Positions 18,430-27,323 are shown, counted from the stretch's first letter. The stretch is 33,091 nt of DNA from Deltaproteobacteria bacterium (GCA_021780585.1 JAJXYM010000193.1:1-33091); one strand, 5' to 3'. Notes: generated by a model from the letters alone, not told the origin. Numbers and translations are program-made.

Positions 18430-18482
18430 TGATGCAAATTGAAACGGCGCCGCGACGCGCTCACACGCGTCCCCGGCGCCGT
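18430..18482 (-). terminator. Intrinsic terminator of the acyl-CoA dehydrogenase gene
   Basis: A long hairpin with arms ACGGCGCC...GACGCG and CGCGTC...GGCGCCGT (18444-18482, small internal bulge, 6-nt loop) is followed on the minus strand by TTTCAATTTGC. It begins 42 bp after the stop codon at 18525 and insulates the kdp promoter from readthrough. Confidence 0.75.
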
Positions 18483-18524
18483 CACAGGCGGAAACTTCGG
18501 CGTGATTCGGGCGGCCGGCGCGTC

Positions 18525-19682
18525 TCAGCCGCGCGCTTCGAGTCCCATCCGCCGCGCGATAATCACTTTCATGATTTCGTTCGTGCCGGCGTAAATCGAT
18601 TGCACCGCCGCGTCCGCGTAATCCATCGCCACGGGATATTCGAGCATGAAGCCGTAGCCGCCATGCAGTTGCAGGCACTGGCTGGCAACGCGTTTGAGCA
18701 GTTCGGTCGTCCACCATTTCGCCATGCTCACTTCGGTCACGACGTCGTCGCCGCGCACGTGCGCCGCCATCAGGCGGTCGACGAAGGTCTGGCCGACTTC
18801 AACTTCGGTGGCCATCTCGGCCAGCTTGAACTGCGTATTCTGGAAGGCGGCGATCGGCTGGCCGAAGGCGCGGCGGCCCTTGGCGTAATCGATCGTGTCG
18901 TCGAGGCAGCGGCGCGCGCTGGTGATCGCCTGGATCGCGCAGACCAGCCGCTCCTGCTGCAGCTTCTCCATCAGCATCTTGAAGCCTTCGCCCTCGCGGC
19001 CGAGCAGATTCGACGCCGGCACGCGGCAATCCTCGAAAAACAGCTCGCTGGTGTCCTGACCCTTGAGGCCGAGCTTTTCCAGCTTGCGGCCGCGCACGAA
19101 GCCGGGCGCATCCGCGTCCACCAGAATCAGGCTGACGCCGCGATGGGCCGGCTTGGCGTCGGGATTGGTCTTGGCGACGACGACGATCAGATCGGCAAGC
19201 TGGCCGTTGGAGATGAACATCTTGGAGCCGTTGATCACGTAGCTGTCGCCGTCGCGCCGGGCGGTCGTGCGAACGGCGGCGAGATCGGAGCCGGTGCCCG
19301 GCTCGGTCATCGCGATCGCGAGGATGATTTCACCGGCGATCGCGCCGGGCAGATAGCGCCGCTTCTGCTCTTCCGAACCGAAGGTCGAGATATACGGCAT
19401 GATGATGTCCGAATGGAGACCCATCATCAGGCCATGCGCGCGGACCCGCGCGAGTTCCTCGATCACGATCGCGTCATAGAGGAAGTCGACGCCGGCGCCG
19501 CCGTATGCCGCCGGCGCGTTGGCGCCGAGGAAGCCGGCCGCGCCCAGCTTGCGCCAGCTTTCGCGATCGCTGATTCCGGCGCGGTTCCAGCTCTCGATTT
19601 TCGGCGTGATTTCGCTCTCGACGAAGCGTTTGACCTGGTCGCGGAACATCTCGTGCTCTTCGGTAAAGATCTCTCGGCGCAT
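18525..19682 (-). CDS. Acyl-CoA dehydrogenase (isovaleryl/long-chain-type active site)
   Basis: FAD enzyme that oxidises an acyl-CoA to the 2-enoyl-CoA and passes electrons to ETF. ATG 19682 (MRREIFTEEHEMFRD) is chosen: AGGAG lies about 10 nt upstream and the first residues match the family; the in-frame extension to 19721 does not. The 385 residues show AMTEPGTGSDLA (~124-135), the FAD/CoA segment INGSKMFISNG and the C-terminal YAGTNEIM. The medium-chain-type catalytic Glu position (before GT) is Ala. A Glu in LQQERLVCA (E244) aligns with the base used by isovaleryl- and long-chain dehydrogenases. Transcribed alone, divergent from the quinone oxidoreductase, with a palindrome in its upstream region. 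Confidence 0.95.
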   Translation of the reverse strand: MRREIFTEEHEMFRDQVKRFVESEITPKIESWNRAGISDRESWRKLGAAGFLGANAPAAYGGAGVDFLYDAIVIEELARVRAHGLMMGLHSDIIMPYISTFGSEEQKRRYLPGAIAGEIILAIAMTEPGTGSDLAAVRTTARRDGDSYVINGSKMFISNGQLADLIVVVAKTNPDAKPAHRGVSLILVDADAPGFVRGRKLEKLGLKGQDTSELFFEDCRVPASNLLGREGEGFKMLMEKLQQERLVCAIQAITSARRCLDDTIDYAKGRRAFGQPIAAFQNTQFKLAEMATEVEVGQTFVDRLMAAHVRGDDVVTEVSMAKWWTTELLKRVASQCLQLHGGYGFMLEYPVAMDYADAAVQSIYAGTNEIMKVIIARRMGLEARG

Positions 19683-19703
19683 AAGCGGACGGCTCCTTGG
19701 ATT

Positions 19704-19722
19704 CGTGCAAAATCCTTGCACG
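19704..19722. promoter_or_regulatory. 19-bp palindrome upstream of the acyl-CoA dehydrogenase, operator candidate
   Basis: CGTGCAA-AATCC-TTGCACG has perfect 7-bp arms and a 5-nt spacer. It begins 22 bp upstream of the dehydrogenase ATG, in the region between divergent genes. Size and symmetry suit a dimeric HTH repressor; no such regulator gene is adjacent. Confidence 0.5.
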
Positions 19723-19832
19723 TTGGCGTTCCGGTTCCAATCGAATAAGTCTCCGCGAATCCGGCGGGGGTTGCCTTCGGACGGCGCGGGCGGCTAAGAC
19801 GGCGCAATCCGGATTCGAGGCGAGGACGGGCG

Positions 19833-20816
19833 ATGAAAGCGATTCATTTCGATCGGCTGGGCGGTCCCGAGGTGATGTACCTGACCGAGGCTCCCGTGCC
19901 GGATTTGCGGCCATCGACGGTGCTGGTGCGCAATTGCGCGATCGCGGTCAATTTCGCCGATACCTTCTTCACGCGCGGCGAATATATCGTGCGGCCGGTT
20001 TTTCCCGACACGCCCGGGATGGAAGCCGCCGGCGTGGTCGAGGCGGTCGCCCCCGACGTGACCGATTTTCGCCCTGGGATGCGCGTGGCGTATATCGGGA
20101 TGGGCGCGTATGCCGACTACACGCTGATTCGGCGCTCGCGCGTGATTCCGCTGCCCGACTTCATGGATTTCGAGCAGGGCGCGGCGCTGCCGATCGCGAT
20201 GCTTACGGCGTGGCATATGCTGCGCACGCTGCATGACGCGCGGGCGGGCGAGACCGTGCTGGTGCATTCGGCGGCGGGCGCGGTCGGAATCGCGGCGGTG
20301 CAAATCGCCAAAGCCTACGGCGCGCGCGTGATCGGCACGGTTTCGAACGCGGAGAAGGCGGAGTTCGCGCGCCAGCACGGAGCCGACGAAACGATCGATT
20401 ACGCGACCCGGGATTTCGCCGCGGAAACGATGCGGCTGACCGGGAATCGCGGCGTCGATCTGATTCTCGACGCGGTCGGCGCGCCGACTTTCGCCGCCGG
20501 CATCGGCTGTCTCGCGCCGTTCGGCCATCTGATTCTCTACGGCCGCGCGGGCGGCGCGCCCGGTCCGATCGATCCGATGCGGCTGTTCGAACGGTCGCTC
20601 AGCGTAAGCGGTTTCGTGCTGCCGCAGATCTACAATAATCACGCGGTGATGCGGCGCGGACTCGACGACTGTTTCCGCTTGATTCGCGAGGGCAAACTCA
20701 CCGTGCCGATCGGCGGACGCTTCGCGCTCGCGGACGCGGCGGCGGCGCATCGCTTCATCCTCGATCGGCGCTCGGTCGGCAAGCTGATGCTTACGCCGCA
20801 GGGGCGCGCGGATTGA
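19833..20816 (+). CDS. Zinc-independent quinone oxidoreductase (MDR superfamily)
   Basis: 327 residues, normal for NADPH:quinone reductase-like MDR proteins. GroES-like fold at ~25-130 (VRNCAIAVNFADTFFTRGEY, GMEAAGVVEAV), then a Rossmann domain with VHSAAGAVGIAAVQIAKAYGA and GADETIDY. No zinc-ligand cysteines are present, as expected for this branch. It reduces quinones or enones with NAD(P)H in the cytoplasm; the substrate is unknown. It precedes the cytochrome c gene by 34 bp, so they are probably co-transcribed. Confidence 0.92.
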   Translation: MKAIHFDRLGGPEVMYLTEAPVPDLRPSTVLVRNCAIAVNFADTFFTRGEYIVRPVFPDTPGMEAAGVVEAVAPDVTDFRPGMRVAYIGMGAYADYTLIRRSRVIPLPDFMDFEQGAALPIAMLTAWHMLRTLHDARAGETVLVHSAAGAVGIAAVQIAKAYGARVIGTVSNAEKAEFARQHGADETIDYATRDFAAETMRLTGNRGVDLILDAVGAPTFAAGIGCLAPFGHLILYGRAGGAPGPIDPMRLFERSLSVSGFVLPQIYNNHAVMRRGLDDCFRLIREGKLTVPIGGRFALADAAAAHRFILDRRSVGKLMLTPQGRAD

Positions 20817-20850
20817 AGCATCGCGAAAGTTTCTGTTAGCAAAGCGGGAG

Positions 20851-21240
20851 ATGAGGCTGAATCGTTCCGGTAATTCGCTCGCGATGCGAGTCGCCCTGAC
20901 GATAGCGATCGGCGCGGCGGCGACGATCGCGCCGCGGCCGGTGGACGCCGCCGACGTTGCGGCGGGCCGCGCGCTCGCGCTCGCGCATTGCGTGAAATGC
21001 CACGGCAAGGACGGCAAGGGCGACGGTCCCGCCGTCGCGGCGGAGCATCTGTCGCCGCCGCCCGGCGATTGGACCGACAAGGAGGACATGGCGGAGCATC
21101 CCGACGTCTTCCTGCGCAACATGATCGAGCAGGGCGGCAAGGCGATGGACAAATCGGAGCGGATGCCGGCGTTCGGCAAGAAGCTCACGCCCGCCCAGGT
21201 TGACGATCTGATCGCCTATATCCGATCGTTTTCCAGGTAG
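20851..21240 (+). CDS. Small periplasmic class I cytochrome c
   Basis: 129 residues. An N-terminal signal peptide ends near PVDA-ADVAAG (~33). A single haem-binding motif CVKCH follows (C47, C50, H51), and the axial Met is in MPAFGKKL near the end, before an LIAYIRSF helix. It is a one-haem electron carrier. GGGAG lies too close to the ATG at 20851; an in-frame ATG at 20884 also leaves a usable signal peptide, so the start is uncertain. The redox partner is unknown. Confidence 0.9.
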   Translation: MRLNRSGNSLAMRVALTIAIGAAATIAPRPVDAADVAAGRALALAHCVKCHGKDGKGDGPAVAAEHLSPPPGDWTDKEDMAEHPDVFLRNMIEQGGKAMDKSERMPAFGKKLTPAQVDDLIAYIRSFSR

Positions 21241-21259
21241 TTCCGGCGAAAGATCCGTA

Positions 21260-21287
21260 GCGCTGATTCGTCAGGCGCGCGCAGCGC
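21260..21287. terminator. Hairpin between convergent cytochrome c and citrate synthase genes
   Basis: Arms GCGCTG / CAGCGC are perfect, with a 16-nt GC-rich loop, in the 48-bp gap between stop codons. No T-run; termination is inferred from position only. Confidence 0.3.
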
Positions 21288-21288
21288 G

Positions 21289-22590
21289 TCAATTCCAATG
21301 GCGCATGGGCGAGCCGCGATAACGCATCCGCGGCCGAATCAGGCGATTGTCGGCGTATTGTTCGAGGCTGTGCGCGATCCATCCGGCGGCGCGCCCGGCG
21401 GCGAAAATCGCGGCCGGCATCCCGCGCGGAAAACCGATCATCCGCACGCATACGGTGAGGTAATAATCGAGGTTGGGGCGCAATCGCGCGCGCGCCCATA
21501 CCGCGCGCTCGACCTTGAGGGCGGTCTCGTACAGCTTGCGCCCCTTGCGCGGCGCGGTGGCGCGGGCGACCCGCTTGAGCAGCTCCGCGCGCGGATCGCC
21601 GGCCGAATAGATCGCGTGGCCGAAGCCGGGCGGCAGCAGGCCCTTCGCGCTGAAGGAATCGAGACAATGCTCGAGGCTCAAGCCGGCGGCGAGGTCGGAG
21701 AACATGCTTTCGATCCGATCGCAGGCCCCGCCGTGAATCGGACCCGAAAGCGAGCAGAGCGCGGCCAGCACGCAGGCGTAAAGATCGGCTCCGGTGCTGG
21801 CGACGACGCGCGCGGCGAAGGTCGAGGCGTTAAGTTCATGCTCGGCGCACGCCACCAATACGCGTTCGAGCGCGGCGCGATCGGCGGCGGCGAACTCGCC
21901 TATCACCCGGTCGAGCAGCCGCGCCGCCATGCCGGAGGCGCCTGCAGAACCTGCCGCCCGCGCGCCGTCGCGTTCGCCTCTGGCGGGCGACAGCGCGAGC
22001 GGCAGCGCGCCGATAATCATCCGCGCCTGATCGAGCCGCGCGCGCGGCGGCAGGCGATACTCGGCCGCCGCCAGCGCCGGCATCATCACGGCGAGCCGCA
22101 GCAGCGGCGGCGTATCCGCGCCGACCGCCGCAAGCGCGTCGGCGACCGGCTTTGGCAGCCGGGCGAGGGCGATATTTTCGCGCAGATGCGCGACCTCCTC
22201 GGGCCGCGGCCGTTCGCCGTTCCAGAGCAGCAGGCAAACCTCCTCGAAGGCGGCGTGCTCGACCAGCTCCTCGATCGGATAGCCGCGATAGGCGAGCCGG
22301 CCCTCGCTGATTGAGCTGACGCCCGACTCGGCGACGATCACGCCGGTGGAGGCGGTATCGGCGGTCGGTTGCGCGACCGTGACCCAGGAGCTGGCGTCGG
22401 GCAGGGAGCGGGCGCGCACGCCCCGTTCGGGAGCGGTCAATCCGCGCAGGGCTTCGATATCGGCGCGGCGGTAAAGGGCTTGGCGGCCGACCTTGCGGCG
22501 ATAGCTTTTGAGCCATCCGCGACTCACGTAGGCGTAAAGCGTGCCGAGCTTGACGCCCAGATGCGCGGCGGCTTCCGCCGCCGTCAGCAT
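21289..22590 (-). CDS. Citrate synthase-family protein with N-terminal helix-turn-helix domain
   Basis: The start is ATG 22590 (MLTAAEAAAHLGVKLGTLYA); the frame is open to 22800, but the extra 70 residues are low complexity. The 433-residue protein begins with a MerR/excisionase-like HTH (~1-50: AAAHLGVKLGTLYAYVSRGW). Citrate synthase motifs follow: SSISEGRLAYRGYPIEEL, HELNASTFAARV (catalytic His), GPIHGGACDRI (second His), GFGHAIY...DPRA and PNLDYYL (catalytic Asp). It probably condenses acetyl-CoA or another acyl-CoA with oxaloacetate or a 2-oxoacid. The role of the HTH (DNA binding or regulation) is unknown. It is a lone minus-strand gene. Confidence 0.92.
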   Translation of the reverse strand: MLTAAEAAAHLGVKLGTLYAYVSRGWLKSYRRKVGRQALYRRADIEALRGLTAPERGVRARSLPDASSWVTVAQPTADTASTGVIVAESGVSSISEGRLAYRGYPIEELVEHAAFEEVCLLLWNGERPRPEEVAHLRENIALARLPKPVADALAAVGADTPPLLRLAVMMPALAAAEYRLPPRARLDQARMIIGALPLALSPARGERDGARAAGSAGASGMAARLLDRVIGEFAAADRAALERVLVACAEHELNASTFAARVVASTGADLYACVLAALCSLSGPIHGGACDRIESMFSDLAAGLSLEHCLDSFSAKGLLPPGFGHAIYSAGDPRAELLKRVARATAPRKGRKLYETALKVERAVWARARLRPNLDYYLTVCVRMIGFPRGMPAAIFAAGRAAGWIAHSLEQYADNRLIRPRMRYRGSPMRHWN

Positions 22591-22741
22591 TTGCGCCCCG
22601 TCGTCGGCGGGATGAGCGGCCACGCGCCAATCACGCCATCCCAGGGGCGGCGCGTCAAGCGCCGGGGCGGCGGATTGCGCCCGCCCTGGCGCTTCGTGAG
22701 GCACGCGCCGGGGCCAGGATTCGGTCGCGCGCCGGCGCGGA

Positions 22742-22772
22742 TTGACGGGCGCGTCGCCGAATCGGCTATAGT
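22742..22772 (+). promoter_or_regulatory. Candidate sigma-70 promoter for the LLM oxidoreductase gene
   Basis: TTGACG (22742-22747) and TATAGT (22767-22772) are separated by 19 bp, slightly long. They lie ~90 bp upstream of the ATG, in the gap from the divergent citrate synthase gene. Confidence 0.45.
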
Positions 22773-22858
22773 GCGCGCGTCGCGCCCGAGCGGCGGCCAC
22801 GGCCGGTCGTCCCGCGACGGACGTTTCCGCTTCGATTCAGCAAGACGAGGACTTCGCG

Positions 22859-23932
22859 ATGGATTTCGGCACGCTCATTTTCACCAAGCCGCAGCGCGCG
22901 ATCAGCGACACCCGGCGAATCGAAGAGCTCGGCTTCACCACCGCATGGTTTCCCGATTCGCAAATGATTTGGGGCGACGTTTACGCCTGCATGGCGCTGG
23001 CGGCGGCGAACACCAGCAAAATCCGGCTGGCGACGGGAATTTCCGTCGCGTCGAACCGGATCCCGCCGGTCACGGTCCATGCGATCGGCACGATCAACGA
23101 AATCGCGCCGGGGCGCGTGATGTTGGGCTACGGCACCGGCCATACCGGGCGGCGCGTGATGGGTCTGCCGCCGGTCAAGTTCGCCGATTTCCGCGAACAG
23201 ACCCGCGTGATTCACGACCTGCTCAAGACCGGCGAGGCGGTCTATAACGCCGAAGGATTGAGCCGCAAAATCCGCTTTCTCCATCGCGATCGCCATTTCA
23301 TCAACCTCGACGGCCCGATTCCGTTTTACGTCGCCGCCAACGGGCCGCGCACGCTCGGATTGGCGGGCGAATTCGGCGACGGCATCATCACGACCGGCGT
23401 CGCCACGCCCGAGCGGCTGCAAGCGGTCTTTCGCCACGCCGAGGAGGGCGCGCGCGCGGCCGGCCGCACGCTTGAGCGGCGCTTGCCCTGCGTCTCGCTG
23501 ACGCACGTGGTCGTGACTCGGCCGGGCGAGCGGCTCGATTCGCCGCGCATCACGCAAATGGCGGGTCCATGGGTGATCACCTGCCTGCACGCGATCGCGG
23601 CGGGCTACGCCAAGCCACGCTCGCTGCCGCCGGACGCACGCAAGATATACGACGCTTACGCCGATTATCTCGCGCATCTGCCGGGACCGCCCGAGGAGCG
23701 CTATCTGGACCTGCACAACGGCCATTGCACCTTTGTGCCCGAACGCGAGCGCCGCTTTGTCACGCCTGAGACGATTCGCGCGACCGCGATTGTCGGCGCG
23801 GCTGACGAGGTGATCGCGCAGCTCAAGACGCTCGAACAGGGCGGACTCGACGGCGTGTTCCTGAATCCGCCGATGGACGGGTTCGAGGAATATGTTGACG
23901 AATTCGCGCGCGAAATTATCCGGCGGATGTGA
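22859..23932 (+). CDS. LLM-class flavin oxidoreductase (F420-dependent type)
   Basis: 357 residues in the luciferase-like monooxygenase TIM-barrel family. Opens with MDFGTLIFTKP and has IEELGFTTAWFPDSQ, KIRLATGISVASNRIPPVTVHA (~55-75) and the APGRVMLGYGTGHTG segment, typical of coenzyme F420-dependent reductases and dehydrogenases such as the mer/F420 glucose-6-phosphate dehydrogenase group. A GAGGA sits 7 nt before the ATG. The choice of F420 over FMN is family inference; no F420 synthesis genes lie in this window. The substrate is unknown. Confidence 0.9.
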   Translation: MDFGTLIFTKPQRAISDTRRIEELGFTTAWFPDSQMIWGDVYACMALAAANTSKIRLATGISVASNRIPPVTVHAIGTINEIAPGRVMLGYGTGHTGRRVMGLPPVKFADFREQTRVIHDLLKTGEAVYNAEGLSRKIRFLHRDRHFINLDGPIPFYVAANGPRTLGLAGEFGDGIITTGVATPERLQAVFRHAEEGARAAGRTLERRLPCVSLTHVVVTRPGERLDSPRITQMAGPWVITCLHAIAAGYAKPRSLPPDARKIYDAYADYLAHLPGPPEERYLDLHNGHCTFVPERERRFVTPETIRATAIVGAADEVIAQLKTLEQGGLDGVFLNPPMDGFEEYVDEFAREIIRRM

Positions 23933-24234
23933 TTTTGCGGGACGGCCGAATAATTACGCGGCTCCGCTCAAGCATCGACTGGCGCTCGATTTGCTATCTA
24001 TTGCCTGAATAATGTCATCATTGGATGTCAAAAATGCTCTTGCGATGCGTGGTCTTCAACCGGCGCTGCTGATAACGTCTATGACGTTCTTTCAGACCAC
24101 CTAATTTACTTTGAGGCTCGCGTCCGATAAGAAATTAGCGTTCGCTGCGGGACTTTCATCCGTCGCGGCGGAGGAGGGCGTTGCTCGCGGGGGTTTGGCA
24201 GCGCCGAAACCCCTGTAGGCGAACCAATAAGAGA
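23933..24234. other. AT-richer leader region before the inositol-phosphate synthase gene
   Basis: No gene. It holds a perfect 6-bp inverted repeat AACGTC-TAT-GACGTT (24074-24088) and, close to the start codon, a strong stem. GGGGTTTGGC (24190-24199) pairs with GCC-G-AAACCCC (24203-24213) with a 3-nt loop and one bulged G; it ends 21 nt before the ATG. The stem could be a leader control element or part of a riboswitch-like fold. I could not match it to a known class. Confidence 0.5.
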
Positions 24235-25341
24235 ATGTCGAAGATCCGGGTGGCTATCGTCGGGGTTGGCAATTGCGCTTCCTCATTGCTCCAGGGCCTT
24301 GAGCATTACAAGCATGCGACCGACGCGGCCCGAGTGACGCCGGTCGGTCTGATGCACTATGACCTGGGCGGCTACCGCCCGGACGATATCGAGGTGGCAT
24401 GCGCGTTCGATATCGACGCGCGCAAGGTCGGTCGTCCGCTTGAGGAAGCCTGTTTTGCGCCGCCCAATAATACCGTCACCATCTGGCGCGATTTGCCGGC
24501 CTATGGCGTGACCGTCGAGATGGGCGAGCTGCTCGACGGCGTCGCGCCGCATATGCGCAATTATCCGCCCGAGCGCACCTTCGTCCCGATGGAGAACGCG
24601 CGCTCCGCGGATATCGAGCGGCGACTGCGCGAAACCGGCGCGGAAGTGATGCTCTGTTACCTGCCGGTCGGCAGCCAGCAAGCGGTCGAGCGCTACGCCC
24701 ACGCCTGCCTGGAGACGGGGGTCAGCCTGCTCAATTGCATGCCGGTGTTTATCGTCTCGAACGCAAAGTGGGCCAGGGAGTTCACTGCGCGCAAGATTCC
24801 CGTGGTTGGCGACGACGTCAAGTCGCAACTCGGCTCGACCATCCTGCATCGCGCGATCATGAAGCTGTTCGCCGATCGCGGCATCAAGCTCAAGCATACC
24901 TACCAGCTCAACACCGGCGGCAATACCGATTTCCTCAATATGCTCGATCGCGCGCGGCTCGGCTCCAAGCGCACCTCGAAGACCGAGGCGGTGCAGAGCA
25001 TATTGCCCGAGCGGATGCCGGACGTGGACGTCCATATCGGGCCGTCGGATTACGTCCCCTGGCAAAACGATAACAAGGTTTGTTTCCTGCGGGTCGAGGG
25101 CGAAGGCTTCGCCGGCATCCCGATCGAGCTTGAATTGCGGATGTCGGTGCAGGATTCGCCGAATTCGGGCGGCGTCGTGATCGACGCGATCCGCTGCCTC
25201 AAGCTGGCGCGTGACCGTGGCGTCGGCGGTCCGCTCTATTCGATCTCCGCTTATACGATGAAGCATCCGCCGGAGCAGCTTCCCGACACCGTCGCGCGCG
25301 AGCGCGTCGAGCAGTTCATCGCCGGCGAAATCGAGCGTTAG
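24235..25341 (+). CDS. ino1: Myo-inositol-1-phosphate synthase
   Basis: Converts glucose-6-phosphate to 1L-myo-inositol-1-phosphate with NAD, the first step of inositol (hence phosphatidylinositol or inositol-solute) synthesis. 368 residues, the short prokaryotic form. The dinucleotide-binding start MSKIRVAIVGVGNCASSL fixes ATG 24235; an in-frame TTG at 24181 lies inside the leader stem-loop region. Other hallmarks: GDDVKSQLGSTILHR, LNTGGNTDFLNM (~225-236) and KRTSKTEAVQSI. It is preceded by a ~300-bp leader. Confidence 0.95.
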   Translation: MSKIRVAIVGVGNCASSLLQGLEHYKHATDAARVTPVGLMHYDLGGYRPDDIEVACAFDIDARKVGRPLEEACFAPPNNTVTIWRDLPAYGVTVEMGELLDGVAPHMRNYPPERTFVPMENARSADIERRLRETGAEVMLCYLPVGSQQAVERYAHACLETGVSLLNCMPVFIVSNAKWAREFTARKIPVVGDDVKSQLGSTILHRAIMKLFADRGIKLKHTYQLNTGGNTDFLNMLDRARLGSKRTSKTEAVQSILPERMPDVDVHIGPSDYVPWQNDNKVCFLRVEGEGFAGIPIELELRMSVQDSPNSGGVVIDAIRCLKLARDRGVGGPLYSISAYTMKHPPEQLPDTVARERVEQFIAGEIER

Positions 25342-25486
25342 CCGCGACCGTCGTCAGCCGCGCCGGAATTCCGCGCATGACGAGCGCGGCGGGGTTTGCC
25401 TATCCGATCCGGATATGCGAATTTTCGCCTGCGGGTAAGCGATTCCTTCCGGCGAATCCGGCCTGCCCGCGCGGACGGAGGACGCC

Positions 25487-25954
25487 ATGGCGATGACGCT
25501 CGAGCAGCGCCTGCAGGCGCAGGAAGACATTCAGGCGATCGCGAAGCTCAAGGCGCAATACTGCGACTATGCGGATGGCGGCTGGGATCGTCCGTCGCAT
25601 AACTACGACGGCGTCGCCTCGCTCTTCGTGCCCGACGGTTTGTGGGAGGGCGACGGCGTCGGCCGCGGCGCCGGCCACGACGGTATCCGCGCGCTCTTCA
25701 AATCGTTTCAGCAACGATTACCCTACGCTTTCCATCGCATCACCAACCAGGTGATCGAGGTCAACGGCGACCTCGCGACCGGCTCATGGCATATCGTGGC
25801 GCATCTGGTGCGCGCCAAGGACGGCAAGCCGATTCGCGTCGCCGGCATATACAATGACGAATTCGTGCGCACGCCGGCGGGATGGCGGTTCAAGACGCTG
25901 CGCGTCACGGCGGCGAACTATCGCGCGCCCGACGCCGCGCCGGCCCGCGCCTGA
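25487..25954 (+). CDS. SnoaL-like (NTF2 superfamily) protein
   Basis: 155 residues with the SnoaL-like pattern: a helical start ([20 protein letters not shown]), a [13 protein letters not shown] strand, then [20 protein letters not shown] and a C-terminal [15 protein letters not shown] strand. The family includes ring cyclases, dehydratases, isomerases and dioxygenase small subunits with the same cone fold. GGAGG lies 5 nt before the ATG. Its position before the CoA racemase gene suggests a catabolic role, but the reaction is unknown. Confidence 0.85.
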   Translation: MAMTLEQRLQAQEDIQAIAKLKAQYCDYADGGWDRPSHNYDGVASLFVPDGLWEGDGVGRGAGHDGIRALFKSFQQRLPYAFHRITNQVIEVNGDLATGSWHIVAHLVRAKDGKPIRVAGIYNDEFVRTPAGWRFKTLRVTAANYRAPDAAPARA

Positions 25955-26045
25955 CGATCGGCGGGTGGCCGGCGATTACGCGCGGCGTCATGGACCTTGC
26001 GGACGCGCTGGATTAGCTTCATCGAACCAAGCGGAGGCCTTCATC

Positions 26046-27194
26046 ATGGGAGTTTTGAGCGGATATAAAATCGTCGAATTCGCCGGTATCGGGCCGGCGC
26101 CGATGTGCGCGATGCTGCTGGCGGACATGGGCGCCGAAGTCTTGCGCATCGACCGCGCCGAGGACGCCAAGCTCGGCATCTCGATGGACGTCAAATACAG
26201 CCTGCTCAATCGCGGTCGCCGTTCGGTCGCGATCGATCTGAAACAGCCCGACGGACGCGCGGCCGCGATGCGTCTGGTGGAAAAGGCCGACGCCATCCTC
26301 GAAGGCTTCCGGCCCGGCGTGATGGAGCGGCTCGGACTCGGCCCCGACGAATGCCTCAAGCGCAATCCGAAGCTGGTCTACGGCCGGATGACCGGATGGG
26401 GCCAGGAAGGTCCGCTCGCGCACGCCGCCGGCCACGACATCAACTATATCGCCCTGAGCGGCGTGCTCGCCTCGATCGGCCGCGCCGGTCAGGCGCCGGT
26501 GCCGCCGCTCAATCTGGTCGGCGACTTTGGCGGCGGTGGGCTCTACCTCGCGCTCGGCGTCGTCGGCGGATTGCTCGAGGCGCAGAAATCCGGCAAGGGC
26601 CAGGTGATCGACGTCGCGATGGTCGACGGCGCGTCGTCGCTCCTCACCGCCGTCTATGGGATGCACGCGGCCGGGATGTGGGCGGATAAGCGCGGCGAAA
26701 ATATCCTCGACACCGGCGCGCATTTCTACGACGTCTACGAGACCAGCGACGGCGAGTATGTCGCGATCGGCTCGATCGAGGGGAAATTTTACGCCGAGTT
26801 GTTGCGTCTGACCGGACTCGAAGGCCAGGAGTTGCCGCGCCAGATGGATCGCGCGCAATGGCCGGCGTTGAAGAAGAAGCTCGCCGAAATTTTCAGGACC
26901 AAGACGCGCGCCGAATGGTGCAAGATCATGGAGGGCAGCGAAGTCTGCTTCGCCCCCGTGCTGAACATGGCGGAGGCGCCGAAACATCCCCATAACGTGC
27001 ATCGCGGAACCTTCGTCGAAATCGACGGCGTGCCGCAGCCCGCGCCCGCGCCGCGCTTCAGCCGCACGCCGAGCGCGATTCAGCGTCCGCCCGCGCGCCC
27101 GGGCGAGCATACCGAGGAAGCCCTGCGCGAATGGGGTTTCAGCGCGTCGGAGTTGGAGAAGCTGCGCGGAACCGGCGCGATCGGCGTGCGCTGA
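26046..27194 (+). CDS. Class III CoA-transferase family: alpha-methylacyl-CoA racemase type
   Basis: 382 residues. ATG 26046 ([20 protein letters not shown]) is the family start, with GGAGG 8 nt upstream; the longer frame from 25854 overlaps the preceding gene. The segments [13 protein letters not shown] and LVGDFGGGG carry H130 and D160, which match the catalytic His and Asp of bacterial alpha-methylacyl-CoA racemase (MCR). This points to epimerising 2-methylacyl-CoA thioesters rather than transferring CoA. That would let branched-chain or sterol side-chain acids enter beta-oxidation. It is followed by an intrinsic terminator. Confidence 0.92.
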   Translation: MGVLSGYKIVEFAGIGPAPMCAMLLADMGAEVLRIDRAEDAKLGISMDVKYSLLNRGRRSVAIDLKQPDGRAAAMRLVEKADAILEGFRPGVMERLGLGPDECLKRNPKLVYGRMTGWGQEGPLAHAAGHDINYIALSGVLASIGRAGQAPVPPLNLVGDFGGGGLYLALGVVGGLLEAQKSGKGQVIDVAMVDGASSLLTAVYGMHAAGMWADKRGENILDTGAHFYDVYETSDGEYVAIGSIEGKFYAELLRLTGLEGQELPRQMDRAQWPALKKKLAEIFRTKTRAEWCKIMEGSEVCFAPVLNMAEAPKHPHNVHRGTFVEIDGVPQPAPAPRFSRTPSAIQRPPARPGEHTEEALREWGFSASELEKLRGTGAIGVR

Positions 27195-27232
27195 CCGCCG
27201 CGCTCGAATACGCGCGGGCGGAGCCGCGCACG

Positions 27233-27286
27233 GCGCCACTTCGCTTCGGCTCGAATACGGGCCGGTCGGGGTGGCGCTGTTTTTTC
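27233..27286 (+). terminator. Intrinsic terminator after the racemase gene
   Basis: GCGCCAC (27233-27239) and GTGGCGC (27271-27277) are perfect complements, followed by TGTTTTTTC. The 31-nt loop can form a further stem (GGC/GCC). The T-run of six makes this one of the better terminators here. Confidence 0.65.
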
Positions 27287-27307
27287 TGGCGTGGCGATTG
27301 ATTGCCC

Positions 27308-27323
27308 GGCGAATCATTTCGCC
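27308..27323. repeat. Short palindrome GGCGAA-TCAT-TTCGCC
   Basis: A perfect 6-bp inverted repeat with a 4-nt loop between the terminator and the next promoter. It could be an operator for the alcohol dehydrogenase gene or a second hairpin. Confidence 0.35.

Noticed and set aside
19794-21188. A 464-codon minus-strand frame opposite the quinone oxidoreductase and cytochrome c
   Set aside because: No domain; the plus-strand genes carry a Rossmann motif and a CxxCH haem site.
21289-22590. Citrate synthase lacking an active-site residue because the Arg of GFGHR is Ala
   Set aside because: The catalytic His, His and Asp are all present, and this position varies in HTH-bearing members as far as I know, so I did not treat it as a defect.
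25854-26045. Upstream extension of the racemase reading frame
   Set aside because: It overlaps the preceding gene, and the family N-terminus and Shine-Dalgarno both fit ATG 26046.
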